NCBI GenBank assembly: GCA_019096195.1 | Contig: JAGTXK010000072.1 | Location: 124,001 to 188,000, forward strand | Length of the DNA: 64,000 bases | Reading direction: 5' to 3' | Origin: Boletus sp. NGJ | Lineage: Eukaryota > Basidiomycota > Agaricomycetes > Boletales > Boletaceae | Shown here: piece by piece, positions 46,489-57,743 of the stretch | Position numbering within the stretch: the first letter of the stretch is position 1 | Layout: every line of letters starts with the position of its first letter | Notes under the pieces: generated by a model | The model's database searches: none | What the model was told of the DNA's origin: nothing | Seen by the model: the letters and a program-made list of their open reading frames with translations, nothing else | Program-made: the position numbers and the translations under genes

Positions 46489-48587
46489 TCACATCCCCTC
46501 GGGCCCTCTAAAATCCCACATTTTGATCGACCCGTCGTGTACAGATGGCTGAGGGCGTTCCCTCATTCTCCTCACCACACCAACACTTTCTCTCGATTCG
46601 TCACTTGATCCAGAGTCTGGTTCAGAATCCTCTGTGTCACTGGCCATGGGAACCGCATCGTCGAAATGTCGTGAACCCGAAACCGAGAGCAGCAGTGGTT
46701 CAAGCGGATGGAACGCGACAGCCCCCACAGCGTCTGCAGGGAGCCATACGCCCAGTGTCAACGGTGAACGATCAGTGTCGGAAAACCACTTGTGGAGGCC
46801 CATCAACCTACCATTATGTGCGTCGAAAAGCAACGCAGGCCTAGTCTGCCTTGTCTCTTCTCCAACCTCGCCCTCGCCCGGTTCACCACTCTCAACCTCC
46901 AGATCATACATTGCAATGTCTCCGAGCTGTAATAGCCAGAACAGCCAAGTGGGCTCACTTGGCACAATGAAAGGGGGATTGCATGCCAGGTGGACATACC
47001 TGGTTCCCGGAAGCTAACCATCTCCCAGTACCTTCAACATCAAATTGGCTCCGTTGATTCGTCAGGTTCGTGTGACCGGATCCGTTTGATACGACCCCTC
47101 TCGAGAGACAGCACAAGGGCACTGATGGGTCCCCCCGAAGGTCCCAGCTCCATAACCTTTCACTCCGCCTGAAAGCGGCGTACATAATATGAGGTCGCGT
47201 GGGATTGAACATCAACTGGGAGAGATGCACACAAGGTACCGAGTGTTGAACAGGCAACGTGAACGCGGGGTTGTGGGTGGGTTCCGACTTGAGTCCCAGA
47301 TGGATGAAAACATGGGGTGGAAATGCCACCTACCTGGGTCACCCCTCCCTTTTCCCATTCTGCTACGCCTCCTACTGACAACACAGGTTCGAGGGCCGAT
47401 TCGTTGAACAAGGCAATGTTGTCAGATACACGTGAAGCTGGAGTAAGGCTCCCAGCAGCATAATACTCTGGAGAATAAGAAAACGCGAGCGTAGAGATGA
47501 TACCTTTCCACAACACACACCGAATGGACAATCGAGGGAGGGTGCACGGAAAACGCAATGGTATTTGCGTCAAACATGCCCCGTAGTCGAGGACGGACCG
47601 CTCACCTTTCAATCCGTCTTTACTTTTCTTTGAGGGTGTCGTTGGTAGCCGCTCGCCTTCGCCTGGTCTCTGCACGTCGAATATCTCGATCGCGTCCTCA
47701 AAACCACAATATAGCCTAGTGAAGTTTGCCAACATTAGTTCAGGCGCGACACACCAAACAAATGGGGCGTGGGCAAGGAATTTCCTTTCACCGTGCGAGA
47801 ACGGGAAAGTGATCACGTACTTGGCGGCGGCGAGATTGAAAGCCAAGCTATGCGGCGCAATGCGTCGTTCGCGGTGATCGACGATGGAATACGACGCGCG
47901 AAGCTGGCGTGGAGAGAGTGGAATGAATTTCGTGCACATTCTCTAGCCAAGTTCTTGTTACGCACTCTGCCGTCTCTCCCGTCTAGCAACTTGACGGGAC
48001 AGTCCCTGACGGACGCGACGAAGCAAAAGGTAGGCAAGTTGTGCTGCGACGCACCCGGGTACCACGTAAAATCGACGATCGGGGCGGATTGCGGGAACGT
48101 TTTGGTGTGTTGCAGGGACAATGATGTACGCGAAGCTGCGGATAGAGCATGAGCATGAGGACGGATCCTGAACTAAAGTCGAGTTTAGATCATCCTGATG
48201 TGACACCTACAACTTCCACTTCCTTCGTATTTATGACTGCAAATCGTCAGCCGAATCCTAGACCGGAGAAAAGAAGAGAACGCACGTTGCGAACATTTGG
48301 AACGATCTATTCTCGCACTGGACCATCAAGCTGGACCCGTCTCCACACCTTCATCACACGAGCCGACGGGGAGTCGTAGTTGTCAGCGGGATACGCCTGG
48401 TCGCAACGTTGGGGAATGTTCACCATTTCGCTGTCCGAGGGAAGTTGTCTGGGAGCTCAGGATCATGCTCAAGCGTCGAACGTGACAATAAGGATGGGGT
48501 TGAAGTGCTGGCGACTTGATACGACGGGGGATGCCACGTTGGGTATTCAGATGGTTGACTTGCAGAGGATTCAGCCTGTATGTCCAT
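46489..48587 (-). CDS. WD40 protein, WRAP53/TCAB1-like
   Basis: A WD-repeat protein resembling WRAP53 (TCAB1), which in animals binds CAB-box RNAs and carries telomerase RNA to Cajal bodies. The likely start at 48587 reads [18 protein letters not shown]. Exons continue [59 protein letters not shown] and [20 protein letters not shown]. The next is [20 protein letters not shown], a diagnostic family block. It is followed by [52 protein letters not shown] and [19 protein letters not shown]. The last part has [15 protein letters not shown] and TGA 46489-46491. An acidic Ser/Asp insert lies near the end. A longer N-terminus from an ATG near 48680 is possible. It converges on RPL23, 267 bases away. 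Confidence 0.82.
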
Positions 48588-49574
48588 GTTCGTAGCAAAG
48601 CCAAGTGTTCGGATGGGAACAACTTTAGAGTGCGAGACCGTACGTATACGCGTGGGGGGGCGAGAACGAAAGCTTTTCAATGTTGTGATAGGATTGTTCT
48701 ACAATTGAGCAGCCTTGTCCACTGTTGGAATGAGATACAGATTTACTTCAAGGATGACCTAGTTCCCTGGCTCTATAGTTTGCCTTTTGATCATCATAAT
48801 GGCCCGGCACCTTCCAGTGACGGAGATTGATCGATCACTGTCTGCCAATGATATGTGTATGCACGGAAACGCCCGGCAGTCGGGAACCATTACGGTTGAG
48901 CACACGCGGTTGCCTTTGACCAACTCCTGCCACCGTTTTGCCCCGCGTTTCGCGCCTCTGGGACACGCTCACCCATTTTTGAATGGCATCCGACGTCGCT
49001 CTAATTCGTCCGATATGGCGTTGACGGCGACTATATAATCATGTAACTCCTCCGAGTCGTAGTTTCGGCGCGATTTAGCTGGCGCTGCTCGTTGTACCGT
49101 CCGTACCACCTGGTCCGGGGCGTTCTGTTTCGTACGGACACCTTCAGTCGTCGTCAACGCGTTTTTCGGACCTGGCTCATGTCGAGTTGTCCTAGGCGAG
49201 TTCTGTCAGTCGTCCTAAGGTTCTCCAAACGCCACTGTCTTGCCCTAAAAGGTTTGCGGGCTCACTTCATTCCCCTCGAGCCGACGTTCCGGGAATCGTC
49301 TGTTTGTCGTGCAAGCTTGTAAGGTGTTTACACCAGCTTAGGCAAGAAAATAGTATGGCACATCACTGTTCCGTTCATTTCCCTAACCAGATCCGTTCTC
49401 AACCGTAAGTTAGATTGAATATAGGCTTATTTCGAAACACTGATAAATATTTGAACAAACTTGGCTGCACGTATAAATGGGGCCGACCTTTTACTGTGTT
49501 CCATCATATCCTTCTCCGTGAGCTCCTAGCATTTGGAATTCGAAGCACGCGCACCGGGACAAACTGGATGAACG
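48588..49574. other. Intergenic region between divergent genes
   Basis: Nearly 1 kb containing the upstream regions of the WD40 gene and the P450. A 62-residue minus-strand frame (48969-49157) and a few short plus-strand frames have no recognised domain. No repeats or RNA genes are seen. Confidence 0.4.
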
Positions 49575-51731
49575 ATGTTGACCTTCGGGCAATTGGCATC
49601 TGGGACAACGCTCCTCGCTGTCGCCGTCGCAGCCGTCGTGTATTATACAGGACGACAGAGTCGAGTGAAATATCCACCAGGTCCTAAACCCGAATTTTTC
49701 TTTGGGAATGCACGTCAAGTCCCGACGTCCATGCAGTGGCTGAGGTTCGCGGAATGGTCAGAACAGTATGGTATGCCCCCGCCCTACGTGGTGTAACCAA
49801 TAGCTGATTGTTGTGTATCTTATCTTTGCTAAGGGGGTCTTATTTTCTTCAAGGTGTTGCATATGCCGTATATTGTTATCAATGATGACAAAGTTTGCTA
49901 CGACCTGCTTGAGAAGCGCTCCAACATATACAGCGACCGCCCGCGAAACACGATGGCTAAGGATCTGTGAGTACATTCAAATAATAGCCCATATAGGGGT
50001 TCTTATCGAATGCATAGGATGGGATGGGGGTTCACGACACTGTAAGCGAAGGTTCTTTTGCTACCAGTACTCCTATCATCTTCATTATCGACAGGATGAA
50101 GCCATACGGTGAAGTTTGGCGACAGCACCGGAAGTTATTGCATCAGTTTCTGAACGTGCGAGACCAGCAGACGAATCGAAATCTCCAACGCCGAGCGGTC
50201 CACGAATTTCTCAAGCGACTCGGAGCGAATTCAACAAATTTCCTAGACCAGATAAAACAGTGAGTTGCGACCCCCGTTTGGATTCACTTTTTGGATATTC
50301 ATTCAGAGCTACACGCTGATGAATGACTCCCAAGCTTGGCAGGTTCAATCATCATGAAAGTTTGTAATGGTTGTGGCGTTGGAATCAGAGTATTTCCTCA
50401 TTACCTTTTTTTTTAAAAAAAAAACAATAGATTGCTTACGGATATGAGCTCGTTCCGTCTGACGATTATTATGTGTCACTGGTGGAACACGCCGTCGAGG
50501 GTTTGATGGCTACGTTTGGCGTGGGGTTCATGGTGAGTAAGACACGGTCTCAGATGTCATCAGTCATTATAATATCCTGAAACGTAGGTTGATTTGCTTC
50601 CAATCCGTACGTCTCACGGACAGTCACACTAGCTGCCTTCAATCATTTTGCTAGTCAAATATGTCCCTTCATGGATGCCAGGGGCAACCTTTCAACGGCT
50701 GGCATCAGAGTGGCTGAAGTCAGTAACCAACATGGTCAACATGCCGTGGGATGACATGATGCAGAAATACGTGCGTATCCACTACCTTGGGAGTTTATTT
50801 CTTGAATTGTGCACCAGAGAAATGGGGTATCTCCCGCATGCTATTCTTGTTCGATGATCGACGAAAACGGAGGTACAAGTTGCGATTTACAAACCATGTT
50901 GCTTATCAAGGAAACTGCGGCAACACTCTATGCGGGTGAACTCTTTCTTCATCGATCAATCTTTGGTGGTTGATCCCATTATCCCAGCTGGAGCAGACTC
51001 CGCAAGCTCTGTCATATCTTCATTCATGCTTGCCATGACACTGCACCCTGAAATATTTTCAGAAGCGCAAGCCGAGATTGACCTGACGATTGGTCGAGAT
51101 CGTCTCCCCGATTTGTCTGACCGGGAAAAGCTTCCGTGCCTGGAGTGCATTATCAAGGAGGTGTATCGTTGGAACCCACCTGCCCCCATTGGTGCAGCTC
51201 ACAGGCTGATAGAGGACGATTTCTATAACGGTTACCTGATCCCGAAAGGCAAGGTCTTGGCCAATCAAGGTCGTGTTGCATGCTCACTGGCGACCTCAAT
51301 AGGGACTACCGTTATCGCCAACATATGGGCAATGACCCACGATCCACGTGTGTACCCCGATCCAACGAAGTTCGATCCTCATCGCTTCGCTGGCGAACGT
51401 CCGTGTCCAGATCCCAGATTGTTTGTCTTTGGCTTTGGACGCCGTCGGTAAGACAAGCGCTTCCATTCTGTCAAGCATCTTACGACGGGATGAACCTAGC
51501 TGCATTGGTGAAGGCTTCGCGGACAGCCTCGTGTTCCTCGCCCTCTCCTCGATTGTCTCGTGTTTCAACATCAGGAGGGCGATCGTGGACGGCAAAGAGG
51601 TCGAGCCGCGCGTGAGCTATCCCTATTTCGTCGGGCACCCAGCCCCATTCGACACGCGGATCGAAATAAGAGACTCTGTCTCTCAAGCGCTGATTGACGC
51701 TGCGGTAGGGTCCGAGGTAGAGGAACTTTAA
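49575..51731 (+). CDS. Cytochrome P450 monooxygenase
   Basis: A membrane-anchored class II P450 of the ER. The start at 49575 gives an N-terminal anchor (LASGTTLLAVAVAAVVYY) and then the proline-rich hinge KYPPGPKPEFFFGNARQVP. Other hallmarks are the C-helix WRQHRKLLHQF and the I-helix AGADSASSVISSFMLAM, whose first residue is completed across an intron. The K-helix ExxR is in IIKEVYRWNPPAP and the PERF-like block is FDPHRFAGE. The haem-binding FGFGRRRCIGEGFAD is also split by an intron, with the axial Cys present. It ends VGSEVEEL, TAA 51729-51731. All hallmark residues are intact, so it is probably active. It resembles the many Agaricomycete P450s loosely labelled sterigmatocystin-oxidoreductase-like. 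The substrate is unknown, and no biosynthetic cluster is obvious around it. One intron near 50359-50430 holds a 9-T/10-A palindrome. Confidence 0.88.
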
Positions 51732-52021
51732 AGCAAATTCCATTCGATCCTGTAGTACGTGGTGGTGCTCGACACGAGAACAAATCTGATCCGTTCGGCG
51801 TACGTTTCTACAATCGCCTCGTCTCCCAACACCGCTAGTGTTCCTATTGCGTGTTTTGTAAGAAGAACGAATCTATGCATTTCATATCTAGACTTGCTCG
51901 TTTACTATGACAAGGGGAAGTGACAGAATCGAACCCGGTTAGTCAGAGAAAATTACAAGCTAGTAAACTTTGAAAAGACAGGAGCATCCTTAATTGGACG
52001 TGCAAGCTATCGACGTAGCTG

Positions 52022-53563
52022 TCATCTACCAATCACGACCTTACTCTCTGCACGAGCTTTGGCAGCTACAACGCAACTATCAGAGAACGCGGCCGTGCAC
52101 ACTTTGTGCCAGGTACGAGTACCATCCTCGCTCGGCATCACCACGATCCCATAATGAAACGAGTTGTCCGCCTTGGATCTGCAAACCAGCACGGTCACTT
52201 TCTGGTCAAAGAGACTCGCGTCTCCAAGCCTATTGGGCGGGATACCGCCAGGTTCAGTCCTGGAAGGCGGGTTCTGGAGGATATATGAAATATCATCCAC
52301 GCTGCCACTGCCATGCGTGCTCTTCTCGAGTAACGGCTCGAGCAAAGTCCTATTTGCCGCCAGACTTCTCTCAGCCCTCCCGACGGCGCTCGCATAATGC
52401 GCAGACCGTTCAACCTTGGAAAAGTCGTCCGTGAGCTTGGCATACTGTGAGAAAGCAGCGATAGAGGGCCAAGCCCGAACGTGGGTGTTGGACACGTCTG
52501 CGTGGGTATTCTCTGGCTTCGTAACCACCACTTCCCAGAGTGTTGCGTCATAGACGACGGTGGTAGCACGTGGCGGCTTCCCGGTAACAACGACTAGCGC
52601 ATTCGTCGAATGATGGATATCTGTCTCGTAGGATGGATGTTCCGTCGGCCGATCGAGCATGATCATTCCAGACCAATGAACACCATCGTGGATCTTGTCC
52701 ACAGGAGGAAGCGTGTTGAACATGAGTGTGTCAAGAACGTCGTTTGGTGGCATCAACTTCATGAGATCCAGCAACGCTTGCTCGAGAGCGGTCTTGTAAT
52801 CCACTTTTAATTTAGAGTATGGTTGAGCGAGGACGCCAAGAATGCCATAAACCTTGTCGTGGACGTGACAGCTGCTACAGCCACGCCTGCTAGTCTGCAT
52901 CAGCGCGCGCTGGGTATTGGACCTCGACAAGGGTGACAGCGCATTGACTACATCCTGGATTGAAAGGTGGGGATCGTTGAGACGTGATGGAGGCGATTGA
53001 TGGGGGGAGGTGAGGTACGGGGACATCATCAGGATGGAGAGATAGATTTCGTTTCGTGTTAGAACGTGATCTCCGGAGACGAACAGCAGCACTTTAGGCA
53101 GCTGAAGCTCCTGAAACGTCCATACTCGCTCGAACCAGTCGCACACCCAAGCTTTACGACCATCATCATATGTGGAAGTGATCTCCACAAATCGGTCCTT
53201 GGGTGATAGCGTCCCAAAGGCGATAGCGCCAGCACTCTTGGAGTATATGGTCCCCATGAATGGAACTTGTTCCTTCTTTTCATCGTCACTCTGTTGATGA
53301 ATGCAAGCGGCGTCAATCCACACGTATTCTGCACCGCGTGGTTCAACAAGCTGACAAGTCTTCTCGAACATGACATTGAACCGGTTTTCGCTCGAGAACG
53401 ACGTTGACATCCAAGAAATTCCTTTCAGGGGGATCGTGGTTTCCCCTCCTGTGTCCCATATGTGGGTAATTGTCCAGACTTTGTCCCACGGTATGACATC
53501 TACCGCATGCCAACTCACGGTTCTTGTTTTCAAACGAATTAAGCGAATCCTGTTAGGCACCAT
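52022..53563 (-). CDS. HET-domain (heterokaryon incompatibility) protein
   Basis: A single 513-residue frame without introns, unlike its neighbours. The N-terminal third is a HET domain. A wide-open start is followed by WTITHIWDTGGETTIPLKG, the signature YVWIDAACIHQQSDDEKKEQ, then MGTIYSKSAGAIAFG and DWFERVWTFQELQLPKVLLF. HET domains are TIR-like cell-death modules that trigger fungal non-self recognition. The remaining 300 residues lack WD, ankyrin, NACHT or TPR repeats that I can see. They contain a short Cys/His patch (RGCSSCHVHDKVYGILGVL) matching the usual sequence after HET domains in basidiomycetes. The frame is open and looks whole. Whether it kills cells, and what activates it, cannot be read from sequence. 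Confidence 0.88.
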   Translation of the reverse strand: MVPNRIRLIRLKTRTVSWHAVDVIPWDKVWTITHIWDTGGETTIPLKGISWMSTSFSSENRFNVMFEKTCQLVEPRGAEYVWIDAACIHQQSDDEKKEQVPFMGTIYSKSAGAIAFGTLSPKDRFVEITSTYDDGRKAWVCDWFERVWTFQELQLPKVLLFVSGDHVLTRNEIYLSILMMSPYLTSPHQSPPSRLNDPHLSIQDVVNALSPLSRSNTQRALMQTSRRGCSSCHVHDKVYGILGVLAQPYSKLKVDYKTALEQALLDLMKLMPPNDVLDTLMFNTLPPVDKIHDGVHWSGMIMLDRPTEHPSYETDIHHSTNALVVVTGKPPRATTVVYDATLWEVVVTKPENTHADVSNTHVRAWPSIAAFSQYAKLTDDFSKVERSAHYASAVGRAERSLAANRTLLEPLLEKSTHGSGSVDDISYILQNPPSRTEPGGIPPNRLGDASLFDQKVTVLVCRSKADNSFHYGIVVMPSEDGTRTWHKVCTAAFSDSCVVAAKARAESKVVIGR

Positions 53564-54451
53564 CTATGGCCAGTGCGGAGTTATTGGGTTCTGATAACCT
53601 GAGCGAATATGTGACTTGGAATGACTACTTTGTGATAAAACAAACCTGGAGTGATAGGCAAAGCCTGAGGCGAGGCGCAGATCAGGAAACTATATGGGAT
53701 CAGTGACAAGAGACGTGAGGCGCCCAACGAGGGAACGAAATGACCAGCGATGATGCAAGACCGAGCGGCCGAGAATCAAGATGATGGGGTTGAAGATGCA
53801 GAGCGATACCAGCAGGGAGGAATAGGTCCACGAGCCCAGCGGTGACTACGAACTGACGAACGACCCGCGCGTGATAAGGTGGGAATCGAGAGCACGAGAC
53901 GTGCTGTGCCCTTGCCCCCATGTCTGCAAGCGTTTGTCTGCCAGAGCGCCTATCAGGCATGATAATCTAGTCGCGTCAATGGTTAATATAAGAATGGAAG
54001 GGTTAGCGGAAGCATACGAGGTACTAACAAAGTGTCAAAGTCGCGTCTGCCGACCAGAAAATCATCATAATCTGCCGCGCGTTGACCTGCGTCCGAGTAC
54101 GGCCGAAACCTTGCCTGCGAGATGTATTCGGCGCAGTAGCGCATGAGTGGCGCTGCTAACTTGAAGGTGGATTCTAGGCGCCTCGCTCAGGTTGAGATAA
54201 GGACGTACAGCACAGCGTCAAGTACTTACCGTAAGAGTTATCCGAATAATAATCACGTTGAGACCTTAGAAGGAAAATACGAATCGTCATTGTGTTTATG
54301 TCGTGAAAGCTCTAGTTATCGAATCTCGAGGAAACAGGTATGGAAGCTCAGGCGTTGGGTAAGTAAGTGCCAGACAAACGGGCACAAGTACATGTCGATC
54401 TATATAGTGTGTGACGCATCGATACATCTGCACGCACTTTATGTTTTGAAT
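53564..54451. other. Intergenic region upstream of the HET gene
   Basis: About 890 bases between the HET-domain gene start and the stop of the transporter gene, both on the minus strand. Frames at 53700-53960, 53871-54146 and 54143-54568 are domain-free, and the last overlaps the transporter end. I see no RNA gene or repeat. Confidence 0.4.
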
Positions 54452-56325
54452 TTAGCGTGGTGCGACCATATCCTTTGTCGGGAGGCACAACATGGCAATC
54501 GTAGATATGAAGAGGCCACTGCCAGCCAGGTACAATACTGCGTTGCTCCCATTGGCACTGCTGAATAGCTGCGCAGCTATCAGTGGTCCAACAATCCCAA
54601 GAATATTTCCAAAGAACGAGGCCAAGCCAGTCGCAGTTCCCCGTACTGCGGTAGGGAACGCCTCGGGAGTCCAACCGAAGAGCTACGATCGTATCTTTCA
54701 GTGGACAAGTGGAAAGAGCAAAGGAGGCTGCTCACTGCTGCATTGAAAAGGCTCTGGCAAAAGTACTCCAACATGTTGAAGCCGATATGGCTCGCCTGAT
54801 TATTGACGATGCTGTAGAGGAAGAGAGATATGCCCATCACCATAGACGAGAATACGAGAGTCCATTTTCGTCCAACCATAGGTGCACGGACCAAAAAGAC
54901 GGATAGAATGACAGCGGCAATCCCAGGAGTGTAAATGATCAAGTAGTCGACGTATGTTTGCTCTAGAGTGACACTGATCGCACTGTTCTTCCGTTGCAGG
55001 ATTGTAGGCAAGTATGCGCCGGCAATGCCGAAGCCTGTGAACCCACGGTGGGAGACAAGGAAGTGAGGAGGGTGAATGTCTTACCCCAGTAGTCAAACAT
55101 CCAGGTAATCCATACAACGATCGTGATTCGTGCCATTCTCCAGCTCACAAACAACAATCGCAGTCGGGAGACCTCGCTAATAAGTCGTTTAGCAAAACCC
55201 GTTTTTTCCGCGACTGGAGTCTCCCCGCATCGCTCGTAAAGTGATTCCACGGTGAGGTCAGAGGAGCGCCTGTTGAAGGCAGCAATCTTGTGGATGACCT
55301 CAACCGCACCCTTGTCATTCCCTTTCGATAGGAGGAATTTTGGTGATTCATGGAAAGGAAAGAGGAAAAATCGAATGATAAAAACCCCAAGCGTGATCGA
55401 AGCGATCGTGAAAAACAGGTATCGCCATCCCATATTGCCATCCCTTGAACAGCAAGGTGCGACACCTCCCGTCAACTGACAGGACACCAAGTTTGTCGAA
55501 CAAGAGTAAGTGGGTATCAGCCCAAAACCGATGAGGCTGCACATCACAACCCCCAGTGGCTGGAAGATCGAGAGCGCTGCGAGGAGATAAAACCGATCCT
55601 GGTCAAAGGTCAGTTAACGTTTATAATACCAGTGCGAGAACCTGTACCTGTGGAAGATATTCGGCAGTGACTTGATTGCCAGGGAGAATAAGCAATGTGA
55701 ATAGCCTGCGGAGTGATGAGGGTGCTTACTAGTCGAGTCAATAGGTATGTTCCCCCCAATGCCAAATCCGGTGAATGCTATGAAGACTAACAGCCCGTTG
55801 TAGGAAGACAAGGCACCAAGACACATGCCAGACACGCCAGCGATTAAAGAAGTACCAAGGAACGCCACTCTCCGACCTAGACCAAAGGCGTCAACGCGAT
55901 CGGAGTACCAAGCAAAGACGTGCGGGTTGCTAACGAACCTACAACATCAACCAACACTCCCCATACGAATGCGCCAGCGGTTACACCCGCTGTGAAGGCA
56001 GCAGCAATGTTTCCAAATTCCTTATCAGAAAATCCGAATTCACGCTGTATGTTCGACGATGCGAGTCCGAATGCCTGTGCCCACATAACATCCAAGAAGA
56101 ATCCTGTGCCGCAGATCGCCCAGATCAACCTAGCATTTTGATAAATAATCAAATGTGATCGTGACAAAACTAATGGGGTAGTGGTACGCACCATTGATAG
56201 CGGTCCATCCCATGCCGATTTAACTCCTGATCAATGATTGATGATTTGGTTGGAGATTGTAAAGGGGTTGACTGGTCCTTGACGGACTCGTCTACTATGA
56301 TTTTCTCGGCCACTGCAGAGGTCAT
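54452..56325 (-). CDS. MFS transporter, SV2/SVOP-like
   Basis: A 12-helix major facilitator superfamily permease of the SV2/SVOP type. The start at 56325 gives a hydrophilic leader (MTSAVAEKIIVDESVKD), then LNRHGMDRYQW, the entry block of this family. Next come RLIWAICGTGFFLDVMWAQA, GAFVWGVLVDVVGR, LGRRVAFLGTSLIAGVSGM and FIAFTGFGIGGNIPID. The central loop has FHESPKFLLSKGND. The second half has VWITWMFDYWGFGIAGAYLP, LEQTYVDYLIIYTPGIAAVI, VGRKWTLVFSSMVMGISLF and WTPEAFPTAVRGTATG. It ends STIAMLCLPTKDMVAPR, TAA 54452-54454. Substrates of fungal members include organic acids and nicotinate-like compounds; the substrate here is unknown. A TATA box sits about 65 bases upstream of the ATG. Confidence 0.85.
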
Positions 56326-56387
56326 CTAAGATATCGACCTGAAAGAATGGACAGGATACTGTTGACTTGGAGGAGAAGAGGCCCTTG

Positions 56388-56397
56388 TATTTATATA
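56388..56397 (-). promoter_or_regulatory. TATA box of the MFS gene
   Basis: TATATAAATA on the minus strand, about 65 bases upstream of the chosen ATG. Its presence supports that start and suggests a regulated rather than constitutive promoter. Confidence 0.5.
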
Positions 56398-56544
56398 TCG
56401 CGAATATGGACGTCTTTCCCATGCAGTTTGAATCTGACTGACCTGTGGAGATAAGCAGCTGACAAGCTGTCTGTCACAAAATGGGGTTTTGGGTACCCAG
56501 TTATCCCGGCTGTAACGTTCTGTTCACGAAAGCTTGCGTGGAAC

Positions 56545-56713
56545 AAAGTTGGAACGCGGAACGTGAGCGTTGAGTGTAGTACCTTGTGATCATTGCGAAT
56601 GTATGTGGAAATAAAGTTGGAACGTTGGAACGTGGAGTGAGCATTTGAACGCCGAGTTTGTCGTACCTTGCAGTGACCATTGCGAACTTTGTACGTGGAG
56701 TAAAGTTGGAACG
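56545..56713. repeat. Three spaced copies of AAAGTTGGAACG
   Basis: The 12-mer AAAGTTGGAACG occurs at 56545-56556, 56613-56624 and 56702-56713. Related sequence lies between the copies, including CATTGCGAA before the second and third. This is an imperfect direct repeat with units of 68 and 89 bases. It lies about 220-390 bases upstream of the MFS start, so a regulatory role is conceivable; chance duplication is as likely. Confidence 0.6.
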
Positions 56714-56964
56714 TGGTATGTTTTTGACAAGTTGGCGCGCACGCAGCTGAGCGGCGGCTAATCCCCACGCGTCGTCGACTACGTATTGACCACATTTTCT
56801 AATATTCATGTATTTGCTTCAGAATTTCGATAGAAACTAGTATCCCAATGGTAATGTAGTGTCGCAGTACAAATCTTCTTCGGGCTTATCAGCAGTACTA
56901 GAGCATCTTAATTCTTCGTTGAAAAGCCCGTGAGAATCTGGAGAGTGGAGACAACTCAGCCTTA

Positions 56965-57206
56965 CACAACAGATTTTGAGATATTTTGACTTAGCTTAAA
57001 TGTAAAACAAAACTTGAAATGAGATACAAAGTATTGTCGGAACAACTAAACTTCAAATTAATCCTAACTAAACAGTGTTAAACTTCAAGTTTAGGTCAGA
57101 AAATGAAACAAAACTTGAAGTTTTGGCTCGTGACTACACTTGATGATTCTATTTGAAGTTGAATATCACATTTAAACCCAGTCTAAATATCCATAAATCT
57201 GTTGTG
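56965..57206. mobile_element. Harbinger-like MITE (non-autonomous DNA transposon)
   Basis: A 242-base AT-rich element with terminal inverted repeats of about 40 bases. It starts CACAACAGATTTTGAG and ends AAATCTGTTGTG; about 33 of 40 positions match when one end is reverse-complemented. TTA lies immediately outside both ends (56962-56964 and 57207-57209), the 3-base target duplication typical of PIF/Harbinger transposons. It has no coding capacity. The mismatches between the ends suggest moderate age. Confidence 0.75.
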
Positions 57207-57743
57207 TTATGCCAATGCATAACTGTTGAGCTTAAGTAAGCTATACACCAAATATGGGGTACAAGCTACATCCGGCCGAGCATATAGTATGACAGTAAGG
57301 GGCACAACACCAGAATATTGAGGGCATGTCCCCTTGTATTGAAGATGAGTAAATAGCTTAGAAAATCAATAGAATACAGTACACCAATATAAGTACGAAG
57401 GCTACCAGAGGGGACTAATAGGAATTCTGTGCCTTTCGTTCCCTCACATCCCATTCATGTAAACTCAGTCCTAATCATGGGAATCATCTTATCCTATTTG
57501 TATCTACTGCTACTACATGTACTACAGGTTGTGAGCCCTGCACTCTGAACCCTTTGCTTATCCCACCATATGTGGCAAGACATGTTACACCATCAGTAAA
57601 TACAGGATTTCATCATGGTGCTTATAGTGCCATAGTAGTTTCATAGATAACTCATAGTGTTCAAAGTATCATAGTATTGAAAGTGTATTCATAGTATCCA
57701 TAGTATATTCACAGTGTTCATAGTATCATAGTATCATAGTACC
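57207..57743. other. Spacer with LTR-like remnant and extra CATAGTA repeats
   Basis: Repeat-derived, gene-free sequence between the MITE and repeat copy 2. From about 57620 it contains CATAGTA-type low-complexity repeats that extend the left arm of copy 2 beyond what copy 1 shows. Confidence 0.5.
57290..57589 (-). mobile_element. LTR-like remnant
   Basis: About 300 bases which, read on the minus strand, run from TGTAACATGTC to CTTACTGTCA. A TATATT box and a CTCATCTTCAATACAAGGGG stretch near the end resemble an LTR promoter and terminator. No target duplication is seen and no internal region follows. It looks like an old isolated LTR fragment. Confidence 0.3.

Larger units (their letters stand above)
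56326..56964. other. Intergenic region between the MFS gene and the repeat-rich tail
   Basis: About 640 bases holding the MFS promoter and the triple 12-mer repeat. Minus-strand frames at 56391-56809 cover the repeats and have no domain. Confidence 0.4.

Noticed and set aside
51925-51960. GAATCGAACCC, which resembles the B box of a tRNA gene on the minus strand
   Set aside because: The surrounding bases do not form a T-stem or acceptor stem, and no A box lies at the right distance.
49575-56325. P450, HET and MFS genes as a secondary-metabolite cluster
   Set aside because: No synthase, terpene cyclase or NRPS is present, and a HET gene and intergenic gaps separate them. Co-location alone is not enough.
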